64,000 nucleotides of DNA, taken from contig NZ_WPAG02000002.1 of assembly GCF_013602415.1 (NCBI RefSeq), positions 3,661,480-3,725,479 on the forward strand. The letters run 5' to 3'. Position 1 is the stretch's first letter, and each line of letters begins with the position of its first letter. The notes under the pieces were generated by a model. That model saw only the letters and a program-made list of their open reading frames with translations, ran no database searches and was not told the DNA's origin. The stretch is from Rhodococcus sp. B50. GTDB taxonomy: Bacteria; Actinomycetota; Actinomycetes; Mycobacteriales; Mycobacteriaceae. Position numbers and translations under genes: made by a program. Below, piece after piece: positions 1 to 8,652 of this stretch.

Positions 1-194
1 TTCGACTCGCGGACGGCGCCCTCGCACGGGAGAACGCCGTCGAGGACACCGCCGACATGATCGTCACGGTCGCCGGCGCCCTCATGCGCTCCGCGATGCG
101 CCCGCTGCTCACCACCCCCGGGAAGACGGAGGCGGACGCCGACTCGGTCCTGCACCGCACCTGCCTCCTGTTCCGGGAGGTCACACGACGGTGA
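1..194 (+). CDS. TetR-family regulator, C-terminal fragment (cut by window edge)
   Basis: The left edge cuts into a gene whose reading frame ends at a TGA at 192-194. The visible 60-odd residues are helical, with a hydrophobic stretch near MIVTVAGALM and a basic end (FREVTRR), as in the ligand-binding tail of TetR-type regulators. The DNA-binding half is outside the window, so the family call rests on the tail's character and on its position directly before an exporter. Its stop overlaps the exporter's GTG by three bases, so the two are co-transcribed and probably translationally coupled. A regulator fused in one operon with an efflux pump usually controls that pump. It could be another helical regulator. 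Confidence 0.45.
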   Translation, partial: RLADGALARENAVEDTADMIVTVAGALMRSAMRPLLTTPGKTEADADSVLHRTCLLFREVTRR

Positions 195-1756
195 ACACGT
201 CCTCCCCGGACGAGGACGAAAGAGCCTCGTCCACACCGGAACAGAGCGCTCCCCGCGTCACCTTCGTCTTCGCGGGTCTCATGCTCGCCATGCTGGCCGC
301 ATCGCTCAACCAGACCGCCCTGAATCCCGCCCTGCCGACCATCGTCGGCGAACTCCACGGGGTGGACCGGATGCTGTGGGTCATCACCGCCTACATCCTC
401 GCCTCGACGATCATGATGCCCGTCTACGGAAAACTCGGAGATCTCTTCGGCCGCAAGCCACTCCTGCTCATCGCGTTGACGATCTTCGTCGTCGGCTCGA
501 CGATCGGCGCTCTCGCCGGCGACATCACGTGGCTCATCGTAGGCCGGGCGGTCCAGGGAGCCGGAGGCGGAGGGCTGATGGTGTTGTCCCAGGCCACGAT
601 CGCCGACGTGATTCCCGCCCGTCAGCGAGGCAAGTACCTCGGCATCATGAGCAGCGTCTTCGCCGTGTCGTCGGTGGCCGGGCCGCTGCTCGGCGGATGG
701 TTCACCGAGGGGCCGGGCTGGCGATGGGTGTTCTGGATCAACCTGCCGCTCGGCGCCGTCGCGATCGCGGCGGCGTCGGTCTTCCTGCGACTGCCCCGCG
801 TGTCCGGTTCCGGTCGGCGTATCGACGTCCTCGGCATGGCGGTACTATCCGTCGTCACAACGCTTTTCGTCCTGGTGGCGACCTGGGGTGGCTCGCGGTA
901 CGCATGGTCGTCACCGCTGATGGTCGCGCTGATCGCCGGAACCGTGGCGGGTGCGGTGCTGTTCGTCGCCGTGGAACGGCGCGCCGCCGAACCTGTGATC
1001 GGCCTGCATCTGTTCCGCGACCGCAACTTCGACGTCGTCACCGCCGCCGGACTCGTCATGAGCGTCGCCCTGTTCGGCGTGGCCGCATACATGCCCACCT
1101 ACCTCCAGATGGTCGCGGGCACGAGCGCCACCGCCGCCGGCCTGCTGATGCTCCCCATGATGGGCGCACTGTTCCTGACGTCGACACTGGCGGGACGGTT
1201 CGTGACGAGAACCGGCCGCTACAAACGGATTCCGATCACCGGATCGGTCTTCGTCGCAGCCGGCCTGGTACTCCTGTCGACCCTCGGGGCCGACACACCG
1301 ATCTGGGTGCTGTGCTGCTGGTTCGCCGTGCTCGGTGTCGGATTCGGCATGTCGATGCAGCTTCTCGTGCTGGTCGTGCAGAATTCCTTCCCCGTCGAGG
1401 AGGTCGGCACCGCGACGGCGGGCAACAACTACTTCCGGCAGATCGGCGCGACCCTCGGTTCCGCCGTCGTCGGCAGCGTGTTCGCCACGCGCCTGGCAGC
1501 CGGACTGTCCGGAACCGGCATCGACGATCCCGATTCGCTCGCCCCCGGCGCGGTCCAGGCTCTGTCCGACGCGCTCCGGCAGCCCGTCCTCGAGGCGTAC
1601 AACGACGCGCTCGTGCCGATCTACCTGTACATCGCGCCGCTCGTGGTGCTCGCGGGGGTCCTGTTGTGTCTCGTCGTCGAGAAACCCCTCGCGACCACCA
1701 TCGTGCGGAAGAACGATCCGGTCTCTAGCGACCCGGCAGCCACTGCATCGACTTGA
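191..1756 (+). CDS. MFS drug exporter, DHA2 (EmrB/QacA) type
   Basis: A 521-residue, very hydrophobic protein of the length expected for 14-helix proton-driven multidrug exporters. Motif A (GKLGDLFGRKP) lies at about residues 77-87 and motif C (VAGPLLGG) near residue 160. The helix-1 motif reads LNQTALNPALP, where most family members have an acidic Asp in LDxTVVNVALP; loss of that charge could change coupling or substrate range. The GTG start is chosen because it overlaps the upstream stop. The 3' end overlaps the convergent aldehyde dehydrogenase gene by 32 bases. The substrate cannot be read from the sequence. Confidence 0.85.
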   Translation: MNTSSPDEDERASSTPEQSAPRVTFVFAGLMLAMLAASLNQTALNPALPTIVGELHGVDRMLWVITAYILASTIMMPVYGKLGDLFGRKPLLLIALTIFVVGSTIGALAGDITWLIVGRAVQGAGGGGLMVLSQATIADVIPARQRGKYLGIMSSVFAVSSVAGPLLGGWFTEGPGWRWVFWINLPLGAVAIAAASVFLRLPRVSGSGRRIDVLGMAVLSVVTTLFVLVATWGGSRYAWSSPLMVALIAGTVAGAVLFVAVERRAAEPVIGLHLFRDRNFDVVTAAGLVMSVALFGVAAYMPTYLQMVAGTSATAAGLLMLPMMGALFLTSTLAGRFVTRTGRYKRIPITGSVFVAAGLVLLSTLGADTPIWVLCCWFAVLGVGFGMSMQLLVLVVQNSFPVEEVGTATAGNNYFRQIGATLGSAVVGSVFATRLAAGLSGTGIDDPDSLAPGAVQALSDALRQPVLEAYNDALVPIYLYIAPLVVLAGVLLCLVVEKPLATTIVRKNDPVSSDPAATAST

Positions 1757-3278
1757 CGAAGGGGGCGAGCATCTTGGCCCACACCCGCCGCGGGATCCCG
1801 CGCGGACCGTCGAGGTTGAGCAGCCGTGTCGTCGCGATCGTCTGTGCCTCGGTGTACTTGTACAGGCCTTCCGCGCCGTGGCGACGGCCCATCCCGGAGA
1901 TGCCCATGCCACCCATCGGCGCGTCGGTGCTCCCCCACGCCGGTGCGTACCCCTCGTCGACGTTCACCGTGCCGGCACGCACCCGCGCCGCGACGGCCTC
2001 GCCCTGTGCCTTCGTCGCGGCCCACACCGAGGCATTGAGTCCGTACTCGGTGTCGTTGGCCTCGCGGATCGCTTCCTCGACGTTCTCCACCGGGTAGATC
2101 GACACCACCGGCCCGAACGTCTCGTTCCGGTAGCACTCGGCGTCCTCGGGCACGTCGGTGAGCACCGTGGGTTCGAAGAACAGCGGGCCGAGATCGGGCC
2201 GCGCCTTCCCGCCCGCGACGACGGTCGCGCCCTTGGCGACGGCATCCTCGACGTGCCGCGTCACCGTCTTGACCTGGCTTTCGCTGATGAGGCATCCCAT
2301 CTCGGTGCCGAAGTCGTAGGCGGCACCGAGCGCCATCTCGCGCACTCGCGCACCGAACATCCGGACGAACTCCGGCGCGATGGACTTCTCGACGTAGATC
2401 CGCTCGATCGAGATGCACAGCTGCCCGGAATTGGAGAAGCACGCCCGCACCGCAGCGTTCGTGACCTCGCGCAGGTTCACCCCGGCCGTGACGATCATGG
2501 GGTTCTTGCCTCCGAGTTCGGCGGAGAACCCGATGAGGCGCCGGCCGGCCTGCTCGGCGAGCAGACGTCCCGTCTCCGACGAACCGGTGAACATCAGGTA
2601 GTCGGCATTCTCGACGATCGCGGTGCCCACCACGGTTCCGGGACCGGTGACCACGGCGAAGACGTCGCGGGGAACGCCGGCCTCGTAGAGGAGTTCGACG
2701 ACGGCGAGAGCACAGTACGGGGTCTGGCTGTCCGGCTTGAGCACCACGCTGTTGCCGGCGAGCAGGGCGGGGATCGCGTCCGACACCGCCAGCGTCATCG
2801 GGTAGTTCCACGGCGCGATCACGCCGACGACGCCCTTGGGATGGTGCAGGACGGTGGTCTTCGTCAGCCCCGGCAACATGCCCGTGGCCTTGCGGGGGCG
2901 CAGCAGCTTCGGCGCGACGCGCGCGTAGAACCGCGCGGTCATCGAGATGTCGAGCACCTCTTCCTGGGCGGAGACACGGGACTTGCCGGTCTCGGCCTGC
3001 GCCATGTCCATGAGCTGCTCGCGCCGGGAGAGCACGAGCTCGCGGTAGCGGTGCATGATCGCGGCGCGCTTGTCCACGGGCAGCTTCGCCCACGCGACCT
3101 GCGCCGCGCGGGCCCGCTCGATCGCGGTCTTCGCGTCCTCGGCGGTGCCGACCGGCACGGTGGCCAGCTCCCGGCCGGTGAAGGCCTCGACGACGGGGCG
3201 GGTGGTCCGCTCGGCGGCATCGGGGATCGCGATGAGGTCGGCAAGACGCTGGAAGGTCGCAGCGCTCGGAGCTGGCAT
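1725..3278 (-). CDS. gabD2: Aldehyde dehydrogenase, succinate-semialdehyde dehydrogenase GabD2 type
   Basis: A 517-residue NAD(P)-dependent aldehyde dehydrogenase, close in length and style to mycobacterial GabD2, which oxidises succinate semialdehyde to succinate. PWNYP is at 156-160, the general base Glu254 in FSAELGGKNP, the nucleophile Cys288 in NSGQLCIS, and ETFGPV follows towards the C terminus. An N-terminal extension of about 30 residues before the Rossmann fold is also GabD2-like. The ATG follows GGTAGGGG at about eight bases. It lies 66 bases downstream of the ANTAR regulator gene on the same strand, so the two may share a transcript. Substrate is inferred from family resemblance; another aldehyde is possible. 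Confidence 0.8.
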   Translation of the reverse strand: MPAPSAATFQRLADLIAIPDAAERTTRPVVEAFTGRELATVPVGTAEDAKTAIERARAAQVAWAKLPVDKRAAIMHRYRELVLSRREQLMDMAQAETGKSRVSAQEEVLDISMTARFYARVAPKLLRPRKATGMLPGLTKTTVLHHPKGVVGVIAPWNYPMTLAVSDAIPALLAGNSVVLKPDSQTPYCALAVVELLYEAGVPRDVFAVVTGPGTVVGTAIVENADYLMFTGSSETGRLLAEQAGRRLIGFSAELGGKNPMIVTAGVNLREVTNAAVRACFSNSGQLCISIERIYVEKSIAPEFVRMFGARVREMALGAAYDFGTEMGCLISESQVKTVTRHVEDAVAKGATVVAGGKARPDLGPLFFEPTVLTDVPEDAECYRNETFGPVVSIYPVENVEEAIREANDTEYGLNASVWAATKAQGEAVAARVRAGTVNVDEGYAPAWGSTDAPMGGMGISGMGRRHGAEGLYKYTEAQTIATTRLLNLDGPRGIPRRVWAKMLAPFVKSMQWLPGR

Positions 3279-3344
3279 GATGCACCCCTACCGGTGAGTA
3301 GTACTTGCAGTTTCACCAAACCTACCCGGGTGGGGTGTGCGCTG

Positions 3345-4076
3345 TCACACAGGCGTGGCGTCGAGCCCGGTCTCCCGGTCGTCGCGTCGCTCGGGACCTG
3401 CTTCGACGATCCCCTGGGCGACCTCCGCGAGGAGGACGTTGCTGTCCTGTGAGAGCCGGCGCAACAGTTCGAAGGCCGCGACGGCATCGATGCCGAAGCG
3501 CTCCATGATCATGCCCTTCGCCTGCCCGATGATGTCGCGGGTCGCCAGGGCGGACGCGAACTGCCCCTGATTACGCGCCGCGCTCATCGCCATCGCGGCG
3601 TGGGCTGCCAGGACCTCGGCGGTCGCCTCCCCGAGAGGATCGAACGCGTCAGCTCGGGCGGAGAACATGTTCAGCGCGCCCATGCTCTCCTTGTCGAGAT
3701 ACAGCTGGAACGACAAGGCGCTGAGCACACCCGCGCCCACCGCGGCCTTCGCGAAACGCGGCCAGCGTGTCTCCGTCCGGAGGTCTTCGGAGCGCACGAC
3801 GAGGTACTTGAAGCTCGCATCGAGGCACGGGCCCTCACCGAACTGTTCCTGGACGTCGTCGAGGTGTTCGGCGAGCTCCGACGTCGCGGCAAGGGAGCGG
3901 AAGTGCTTCCCCCCTGTCACGATGAGGATGTCGGCACAATCAGTGCCTTCCACCAGTTCGACCGCGGCCGCGGTCACGCCGCGCAGGGTCTCGTCGAGAT
4001 CGGACGGGTGGTAGAAACCGCGCGCGAGCTGCGCCATGCGGCGGCCGATATCGCCCGCTTCCGCCGAACGTGTCAT
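3345..4076 (-). CDS. GAF and ANTAR domain RNA-binding regulator
   Basis: A 243-residue two-domain protein. A GAF sensor domain spans about residues 20-165 and contains the EGPCLDA motif (81-87) seen in actinobacterial GAF-ANTAR proteins. The ANTAR domain (about 172-227) has the conserved core IIGQAKGMIMERF followed by two more short helices. ANTAR proteins bind paired hexaloop RNA hairpins and act as antiterminators. The reading frame extends 48 codons upstream, but the ATG at 4076 is preferred because GAGAGG precedes it and the family starts near here. The GAF ligand is not identifiable. I did not find a convincing dual-hairpin target in the adjacent leader. Confidence 0.85.
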   Translation of the reverse strand: MTRSAEAGDIGRRMAQLARGFYHPSDLDETLRGVTAAAVELVEGTDCADILIVTGGKHFRSLAATSELAEHLDDVQEQFGEGPCLDASFKYLVVRSEDLRTETRWPRFAKAAVGAGVLSALSFQLYLDKESMGALNMFSARADAFDPLGEATAEVLAAHAAMAMSAARNQGQFASALATRDIIGQAKGMIMERFGIDAVAAFELLRRLSQDSNVLLAEVAQGIVEAGPERRDDRETGLDATPV

Positions 4077-4198
4077 AGGAACATCCTCTCTCCCGCAGAA
4101 CCCGTCACCCGACGGATCCGACGACCGGATCACCCGGCTCCGCGAGTCTTGCACGGCCGCCCCACCTTCGGAACACGACCTCTTCCGTTTTACCCCGT

Positions 4199-4204
4199 TA
4201 AGCT
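4199..4204 (+). promoter_or_regulatory. Predicted -10 element for a leaderless transcript
   Basis: TAAGCT fits the actinobacterial TAnnnT -10 pattern and ends seven bases before the GTG at 4211, so transcription would start at or next to the start codon. No Shine-Dalgarno sequence precedes that GTG. No good -35 is visible. Confidence 0.45.
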
Positions 4205-4210
4205 GTACGA

Positions 4211-5698
4211 GTGGATCCACCGGTCACCCGGTACCTGCCCCGTGACGGTCACAACCTGGCCTACGGGGTGGTCGGCGCAGGTCCCGCCGACGTCGTGTGG
4301 TTCTTCGAGGTCCAGATGCACCTGGATCTGCTGTGGACCGATCCCTACATGCACTCGCTCTTCGAACGCCTGGCGACCTACTCACGCGCCGTCTACTTCC
4401 AGCGCCGCGGTTTCGGGCTCTCCGATCCCGTCGATCACGTGCCCACCATCGAACAGCAGGCGGAGGACGTCCTCGCCGTCATGGACGCCGAGCAGATCCG
4501 GCACGCGACACTCGTCGGGATCCACAGCACGTGCGGACCGCAGGTGCTCGTCGCGGCGACCGCTCCCGAACGTGTCAACGCGTTGATGCTCGTCGCGCCG
4601 TACTGCGAACCGCTGCTCGACTACGACCGGCCGCCGCGCGGATGGACGGAACCCGAGGTCATCGAGTTCGTCGAGTCGTGGCGCGCGGCCGTCCGGCACT
4701 GGGGTGAGGGACTCACGGTGCCGTTGACCGACTCGCACGTCGACAGTCCCTACAACCGCCGGTTGATGGCCATGCTCGAGCGGTGCTCGGCGTCGCCGAG
4801 CACGATGAGCGCGCACCTCGAGGCGAGTCTGCGGATCGACTATTCGCACGCCCTCGGGTCGGTGCAGTGCCCCACGAAGGTGGTGCTGGTGTCCGGGGGT
4901 TCGATACCGGTGGCCCCGGCGAGATATCTGGCCGGCCTGGTGCCGCACGGAGAACTGGTGGTCACCCGGCCGTCACCACGCGGCGCCGCGCTCGGCGAAG
5001 CGTGGTCACAGGTCCAGACCATGGTCGAGGAACTCGTCCGCGGGTCCGTCCCACCCGTCGACGCCGGCCGTCGTTTCGCGGCGACCCTGTTCACCGACAT
5101 CGTCGGGTCGACCAAGCTCCTCGCACGCATCGGCGACACGTCCTACCGGGCCCTGCTCGCACGTCACGAACGCGACGTCCGGTTCGCCGTGACCGAAGCG
5201 GGCGGGCGGCTGGTGAGCACCGTCGGGGACGGCACCTTCAGCCTGTTCGACGGGCCCGTGGCCGCCGTGCAGTGCGCGGCACGGATCGTCGAGGAGGCGC
5301 GCCGTCTCGGGTTCGAGGTGCGTGCCGGGGTGCACGCCGGCACCGTCGAGCCGACCGGCACGGACGTCACGGGCCTCACTGTGCACGTGGGCGCGCGCAT
5401 CGGCGCCGCGGCCCGCCCCGGGGAAGTGCTCGTCTCGCGCCACGCGCGCGAGCTGACCGGCGGATCGGGACTGCAGTTCGCCGACCGGGGGTCGCGTCGG
5501 CTCGCCGGCGTTCCGGGCAAGGTTCACCTCTTCGCCCTGGCTGGCGGGCAGCCGACCCTGCAGGCGCCGCGCAGGCACGTCTCGCTCAACCCCTTCGACC
5601 GTGCCGTTCTGCGGGCGGCGCGACGCACACCACAGGTGTTGCGTTCCGCTGCCGCGCATGCGAACGCCCGGCAGCGGCGTCGCTCGGAGGAGAACTGA
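4211..5698 (+). CDS. Alpha/beta-hydrolase fused to class III adenylate/guanylate cyclase
   Basis: A 495-residue fusion. Residues 1 to about 275 resemble an alpha/beta-hydrolase and residues 285-445 form a class III nucleotide cyclase domain that would make cyclic nucleotide from NTP. The two metal-binding aspartates are visible: D296 in FTDIVGST and D340 in VGDGTF. The transition-state Asn/Arg region is degenerate (GLTVHVGARI). In the hydrolase part the nucleophile elbow reads VGIHSTCGP around S106 rather than GxSxG, so it may be a sensor rather than an enzyme. No membrane helix is evident, so it should be cytosolic. The GTG start has no RBS and appears leaderless. The C-terminal 50 residues are basic. 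Confidence 0.85.
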   Translation: MDPPVTRYLPRDGHNLAYGVVGAGPADVVWFFEVQMHLDLLWTDPYMHSLFERLATYSRAVYFQRRGFGLSDPVDHVPTIEQQAEDVLAVMDAEQIRHATLVGIHSTCGPQVLVAATAPERVNALMLVAPYCEPLLDYDRPPRGWTEPEVIEFVESWRAAVRHWGEGLTVPLTDSHVDSPYNRRLMAMLERCSASPSTMSAHLEASLRIDYSHALGSVQCPTKVVLVSGGSIPVAPARYLAGLVPHGELVVTRPSPRGAALGEAWSQVQTMVEELVRGSVPPVDAGRRFAATLFTDIVGSTKLLARIGDTSYRALLARHERDVRFAVTEAGGRLVSTVGDGTFSLFDGPVAAVQCAARIVEEARRLGFEVRAGVHAGTVEPTGTDVTGLTVHVGARIGAAARPGEVLVSRHARELTGGSGLQFADRGSRRLAGVPGKVHLFALAGGQPTLQAPRRHVSLNPFDRAVLRAARRTPQVLRSAAAHANARQRRRSEEN

Positions 5699-5714
5699 AG
5701 GGCCGGCCGGCTCG

Positions 5715-6341
5715 TCAGCCGCCCGTGTAGAACGCGCTCGTCCGGTCGGCGGCAGCGCGTGCCTGTTCGGGGTCCTCGCCGGCGGCGATGTCGGCCTCGC
5801 ACCAGGCTGCGCTGCTGTCGCGAGCGAACTGCAGCCCCTCCTCCGACATCGACCAGGATTCGAATTCCTTCGGGTCCACCGATTCTCCCGATTCGAGGTG
5901 CAGGCCGAGTCCGAGAAGTGCCAGGTCCCAGCCGATACCGACCGCACCCGGACCGTACTGCTCCCAGTGCTCGTCGGGACGAGCGATGTGCGAGAGTTCC
6001 AGTCGTGCACGGTCTCCCGGTTCGGAGAGGATCGACACCTCGATCCAGCTGACCTGTCCCGCGAATTCCCATGTCGCCGTGAACATCCGCGGCGGCTCGC
6101 AGGTGAGAATCTCGCCACCGGCGTTGCCTTCGAGCTGGTACCGGCCACCGACCTCGAGGTCGCCCTCGACAGGCAGGAACCAGCGAGGGATGCGCTGCGG
6201 ATCGGTGCACGCCTCCCACAGGTCCTCGGCGCTCGTGCGGTAGCTGCGCGAGACCGTGACGACCTTGGCCTCGCGCCCCTCGACGGTGCGGCGCCCGACC
6301 GTGCGGCGATTCGTCTCGTTGCTCGTGATCACGTTCTTCAT
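5715..6341 (-). CDS. SRPBCC/AHSA1-type protein, partner of ArsR regulator
   Basis: A 208-residue protein with an AHSA1/START-like fold: an N-terminal strand (VVTVSRSYRTSAEDLWEA), then WFLPVEGDLEVGGRYQLEG and repeated strand pairs ending near residue 150, followed by a helical tail. Family members bind hydrophobic ligands or assist Hsp90, and in bacteria often sit next to an ArsR regulator, as here. Its ATG overlaps the ArsR stop (ATGA) and is preceded by AAGGAG within the ArsR coding end, so the two genes form one operon with coupled translation. No ligand can be assigned. It is convergent with the cyclase gene, 16 bases away. Confidence 0.75.
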   Translation of the reverse strand: MKNVITSNETNRRTVGRRTVEGREAKVVTVSRSYRTSAEDLWEACTDPQRIPRWFLPVEGDLEVGGRYQLEGNAGGEILTCEPPRMFTATWEFAGQVSWIEVSILSEPGDRARLELSHIARPDEHWEQYGPGAVGIGWDLALLGLGLHLESGESVDPKEFESWSMSEEGLQFARDSSAAWCEADIAAGEDPEQARAAADRTSAFYTGG

Positions 6342-6721
6342 GAGGATCTCCTTCTCTCGTCGGTTCGACGGACCTCGGGCGCGACGGCATCCCGACTCCG
6401 CCGCTCGCGCTTGCCGCGCGCGATCTCGGTCTCCAGGGCGTCGAGCGCCGCAAGGACCGGCGGGTGCAGGCCCGCGAGCCAGTTCTCGAGTTCCACGAGG
6501 ACCGCGGGATCGAGTTCGTAGAAGCGGCGGGTGCCGTCCTTGTGGACGACGGCGAACCGCTGGTCGCGCAGGATCTTGAGATGTTGCGAGACGGCCGGCT
6601 GGGAGATCGAGAACTCCCGGCCGATCGCCGCGACGATCTCACCCGCCGTCTGCGCACCGCCCGCGAGCAGTTCGAGAATGCGGCGCCGGACCGGATCTGC
6701 GAGGACCTCGAACCCGTGCAT
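6338..6721 (-). CDS. ArsR-family transcriptional repressor
   Basis: A 127-residue winged-helix regulator. The motif FEVLADPVRRRILELL starts at residue 3, the recognition helix region reads SQPAVSQHLKILRD, and the wing contains HKDGTRRFYELDP. No cysteine cluster of the metal-sensing type is seen, which fits the ArsR subgroup paired with AHSA1 proteins. The ATG at 6721 is preferred over the upstream in-frame GTG at 6730 because GGGG lies five bases before it. A perfect inverted repeat directly upstream (6732-6751) is the probable operator. The gene leads a two-gene operon and is divergent from fadD15. Confidence 0.85.
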   Translation of the reverse strand: MHGFEVLADPVRRRILELLAGGAQTAGEIVAAIGREFSISQPAVSQHLKILRDQRFAVVHKDGTRRFYELDPAVLVELENWLAGLHPPVLAALDALETEIARGKRERRSRDAVAPEVRRTDERRRSS

Positions 6722-6731
6722 GCACCCCACT

Positions 6732-6751
6732 ATATAAGTTTCTACTTATAT
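6732..6751. promoter_or_regulatory. Probable ArsR operator, perfect 8-bp inverted repeat
   Basis: ATATAAGT-TTCT-ACTTATAT is a perfect inverted repeat with a four-base centre, AT-rich in otherwise GC-rich DNA. It ends 10 bases upstream of the ArsR ATG and lies 39 bases upstream of fadD15. ArsR/SmtB repressors typically bind imperfect AT-rich dyads overlapping their own promoter. It also supplies the likely -10 of the arsR transcript. Confidence 0.7.
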
Positions 6752-6776
6752 TGGCCAGAAGCGCGGTCCCGCTCCC

Positions 6777-6782
6777 TAGACT
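6777..6782 (+). promoter_or_regulatory. Predicted -10 element for fadD15 (leaderless)
   Basis: TAGACT fits TAnnnT and ends seven bases before the ATG at 6790. There is no Shine-Dalgarno sequence between, so a leaderless mRNA is likely. Confidence 0.45.
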
Positions 6783-6789
6783 TCGATAT

Positions 6790-8634
6790 ATGACGACAAC
6801 GACGCGCGTCTCCGAGGAAAAGGTCGACCGAGCGGTCATCGACAACCGGGCCCCCTCCGTCGCCCGTCTGCTGCTCGACCGAGTGTCCACCACCCCCGAC
6901 GAGGAGGCCTTCCGCTTCCCCGACGGAGCCGGCGGCTGGACGTCGGTCACCTGGGAACAGACCGGAGACCGGGTGCGACTGCTCGCAGCAGGCCTGATCT
7001 CCCTGGGCGTCGAATCCGAGGATCGCGTGGCCCTCGCCTCGTCGACTCGGTACGAATGGGTGCTCTCCGACCTCGCCGTCATGTGCGCGGGCGCCGCGAC
7101 GACCACCGTCTATCCCACCACCCACGCCGACGACGTCGCGTTCATCGTCGCCGACTCCGGCAGCCGGATCGTCATCGCCGAGGACGCGGCGCAGGTCGAG
7201 AAGCTCGTGGCTCACCGCGGTGATCTCCCCGAGGTCATGAAGGTCGTCGTCCTCGACGGGCCCGGCGACGGCGACTGGGTGATCGGCTTCGACGAACTCG
7301 CCGAGCTCGGCCGCGGCCTGCTCGCCGAGGATTCCGGAACCGTGCTGAACCGGATCCACAGCATCAAGGCCGAGCACCTGGCCACCCTCATCTACACCTC
7401 GGGCACCACCGGCAAGCCCAAGGGCGTGCGTCTGCCGCACTCGGCGTGGACCTACGAGGCCGCCGCCATCGATGCGCTGCACATGCTCACCTCCGACGAC
7501 CTGCAGTATCTGTGGCTGCCGCTGTCGCACGTCTTCGGCAAGGTGCTGCTCACCCTCCCCCTGCAGATCGGCTTCCCCACCGCGGTGGACGGCCGTGTCG
7601 ACAAGATCGTCGAGAATCTTGCGATCGTTCGCCCGACCTTCATGGGCGCGGCCCCGCGCATCTTCGAGAAGGCGCACGCACGCGTCGAAGGGATGATGGA
7701 GGAAGAAGGCGGCGCCAAGAAGAAGATCTTCGACTGGGCCGTGGGCGTGGGCCGGAAGGTGTCGAAGGCACGACAGGCCGGCAGGTCGCCCGGCCTGCTC
7801 GACAATCTGCAGCACGGCCTCGCCGACAAGCTGGTCTTCTCCACCGTTCGCGAACGCTTCGGCGGCCGGCTGCGGTTCTTCATCTCCGGTTCGGCGGCAC
7901 TCAACCCCGACGTCGGCGAATGGTTCGACGCCGTCGGCATCCCCGTCCTCGAGGGTTACGGTCTCACCGAGACCTCGGCGGCGACGTTCGTCAACCGTCC
8001 CTACGCCAACCGGATCGGCACGGTGGGCTGGCCCGTCCCGGGCACCGAGGTCCGCATCGCGGAGGACGGTGAGGTGCTCGTTCGCGGCCCCGGTGTGATG
8101 ACCGGCTACCACAACCGGCCCGAGGCGACCGCGGAGTCGCTCTCCGACGACGGGTGGTTCGGCACCGGGGACATCGGCAGCCTCGACGACGAGGGCTACC
8201 TGCGCATCACCGACCGCAAGAAGGACATGTTCAAGACGTCGCAGGGCAAGTACGTCGCTCCGTCGTCGCTGGCAGCGACGTTCAAGGGTATGTGCCCGTA
8301 TGCGTCGGAGATCGTCGTCTACGGCGAGGGTAAGCCTTACTGCGTGGCGCTCGTGGCGTTGGATCCGGAGTCCGTCGGCGAATGGGCGACCAAGAACGGT
8401 GCGGGCGGCTCGTTCGAGGAGATCGCGCGGCACGAGAAGACCCACGAGCTGATCTCCGGGTACATCGACGAGCTGAACCTGCAGATCAACCGATGGGAGC
8501 AGATCAAGAAGTTCACGATCATCGAACGCGAACTGTCGGTCGAGTCGGGCGACCTGACGCCGAGCATGAAATTGCGCAGGAAGGTCGTCGTCGACAATTT
8601 CGCGGACAGGCTGACCGGCCTCTACGACAAGTGA
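6790..8634 (+). CDS. fadD15: Long-chain fatty acid-CoA ligase, FadD15 type
   Basis: A 614-residue AMP-forming acyl-CoA synthetase, which activates fatty acids by way of an acyl-adenylate before transfer to CoA. The ATP-binding P-loop TSGTTGKPKG, the core motif GYGLTETSAAT, the GTGDIGSLD motif and the hinge DRKKDMFKTSQGKYV are all visible. The length and the insert of about 100 residues after the P-loop match the FadD15/Faa1-like long-chain group. The ATG at 6790 is chosen over an upstream TTG because MTTTTRVSE is a normal start and a -10 precedes it. It is cytosolic or membrane-associated. Followed within 19 bases by a small membrane protein gene. Confidence 0.9.
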   Translation: MTTTTRVSEEKVDRAVIDNRAPSVARLLLDRVSTTPDEEAFRFPDGAGGWTSVTWEQTGDRVRLLAAGLISLGVESEDRVALASSTRYEWVLSDLAVMCAGAATTTVYPTTHADDVAFIVADSGSRIVIAEDAAQVEKLVAHRGDLPEVMKVVVLDGPGDGDWVIGFDELAELGRGLLAEDSGTVLNRIHSIKAEHLATLIYTSGTTGKPKGVRLPHSAWTYEAAAIDALHMLTSDDLQYLWLPLSHVFGKVLLTLPLQIGFPTAVDGRVDKIVENLAIVRPTFMGAAPRIFEKAHARVEGMMEEEGGAKKKIFDWAVGVGRKVSKARQAGRSPGLLDNLQHGLADKLVFSTVRERFGGRLRFFISGSAALNPDVGEWFDAVGIPVLEGYGLTETSAATFVNRPYANRIGTVGWPVPGTEVRIAEDGEVLVRGPGVMTGYHNRPEATAESLSDDGWFGTGDIGSLDDEGYLRITDRKKDMFKTSQGKYVAPSSLAATFKGMCPYASEIVVYGEGKPYCVALVALDPESVGEWATKNGAGGSFEEIARHEKTHELISGYIDELNLQINRWEQIKKFTIIERELSVESGDLTPSMKLRRKVVVDNFADRLTGLYDK

Positions 8635-8652
8635 CGTCCTATCCTGGATCTC

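Noticed and set aside
4077..4210. A SigH/SigE-type promoter (GGAAC...CGTT) upstream of the cyclase
   Set aside because: The gap between the two elements is about 21 bases, outside the usual range.
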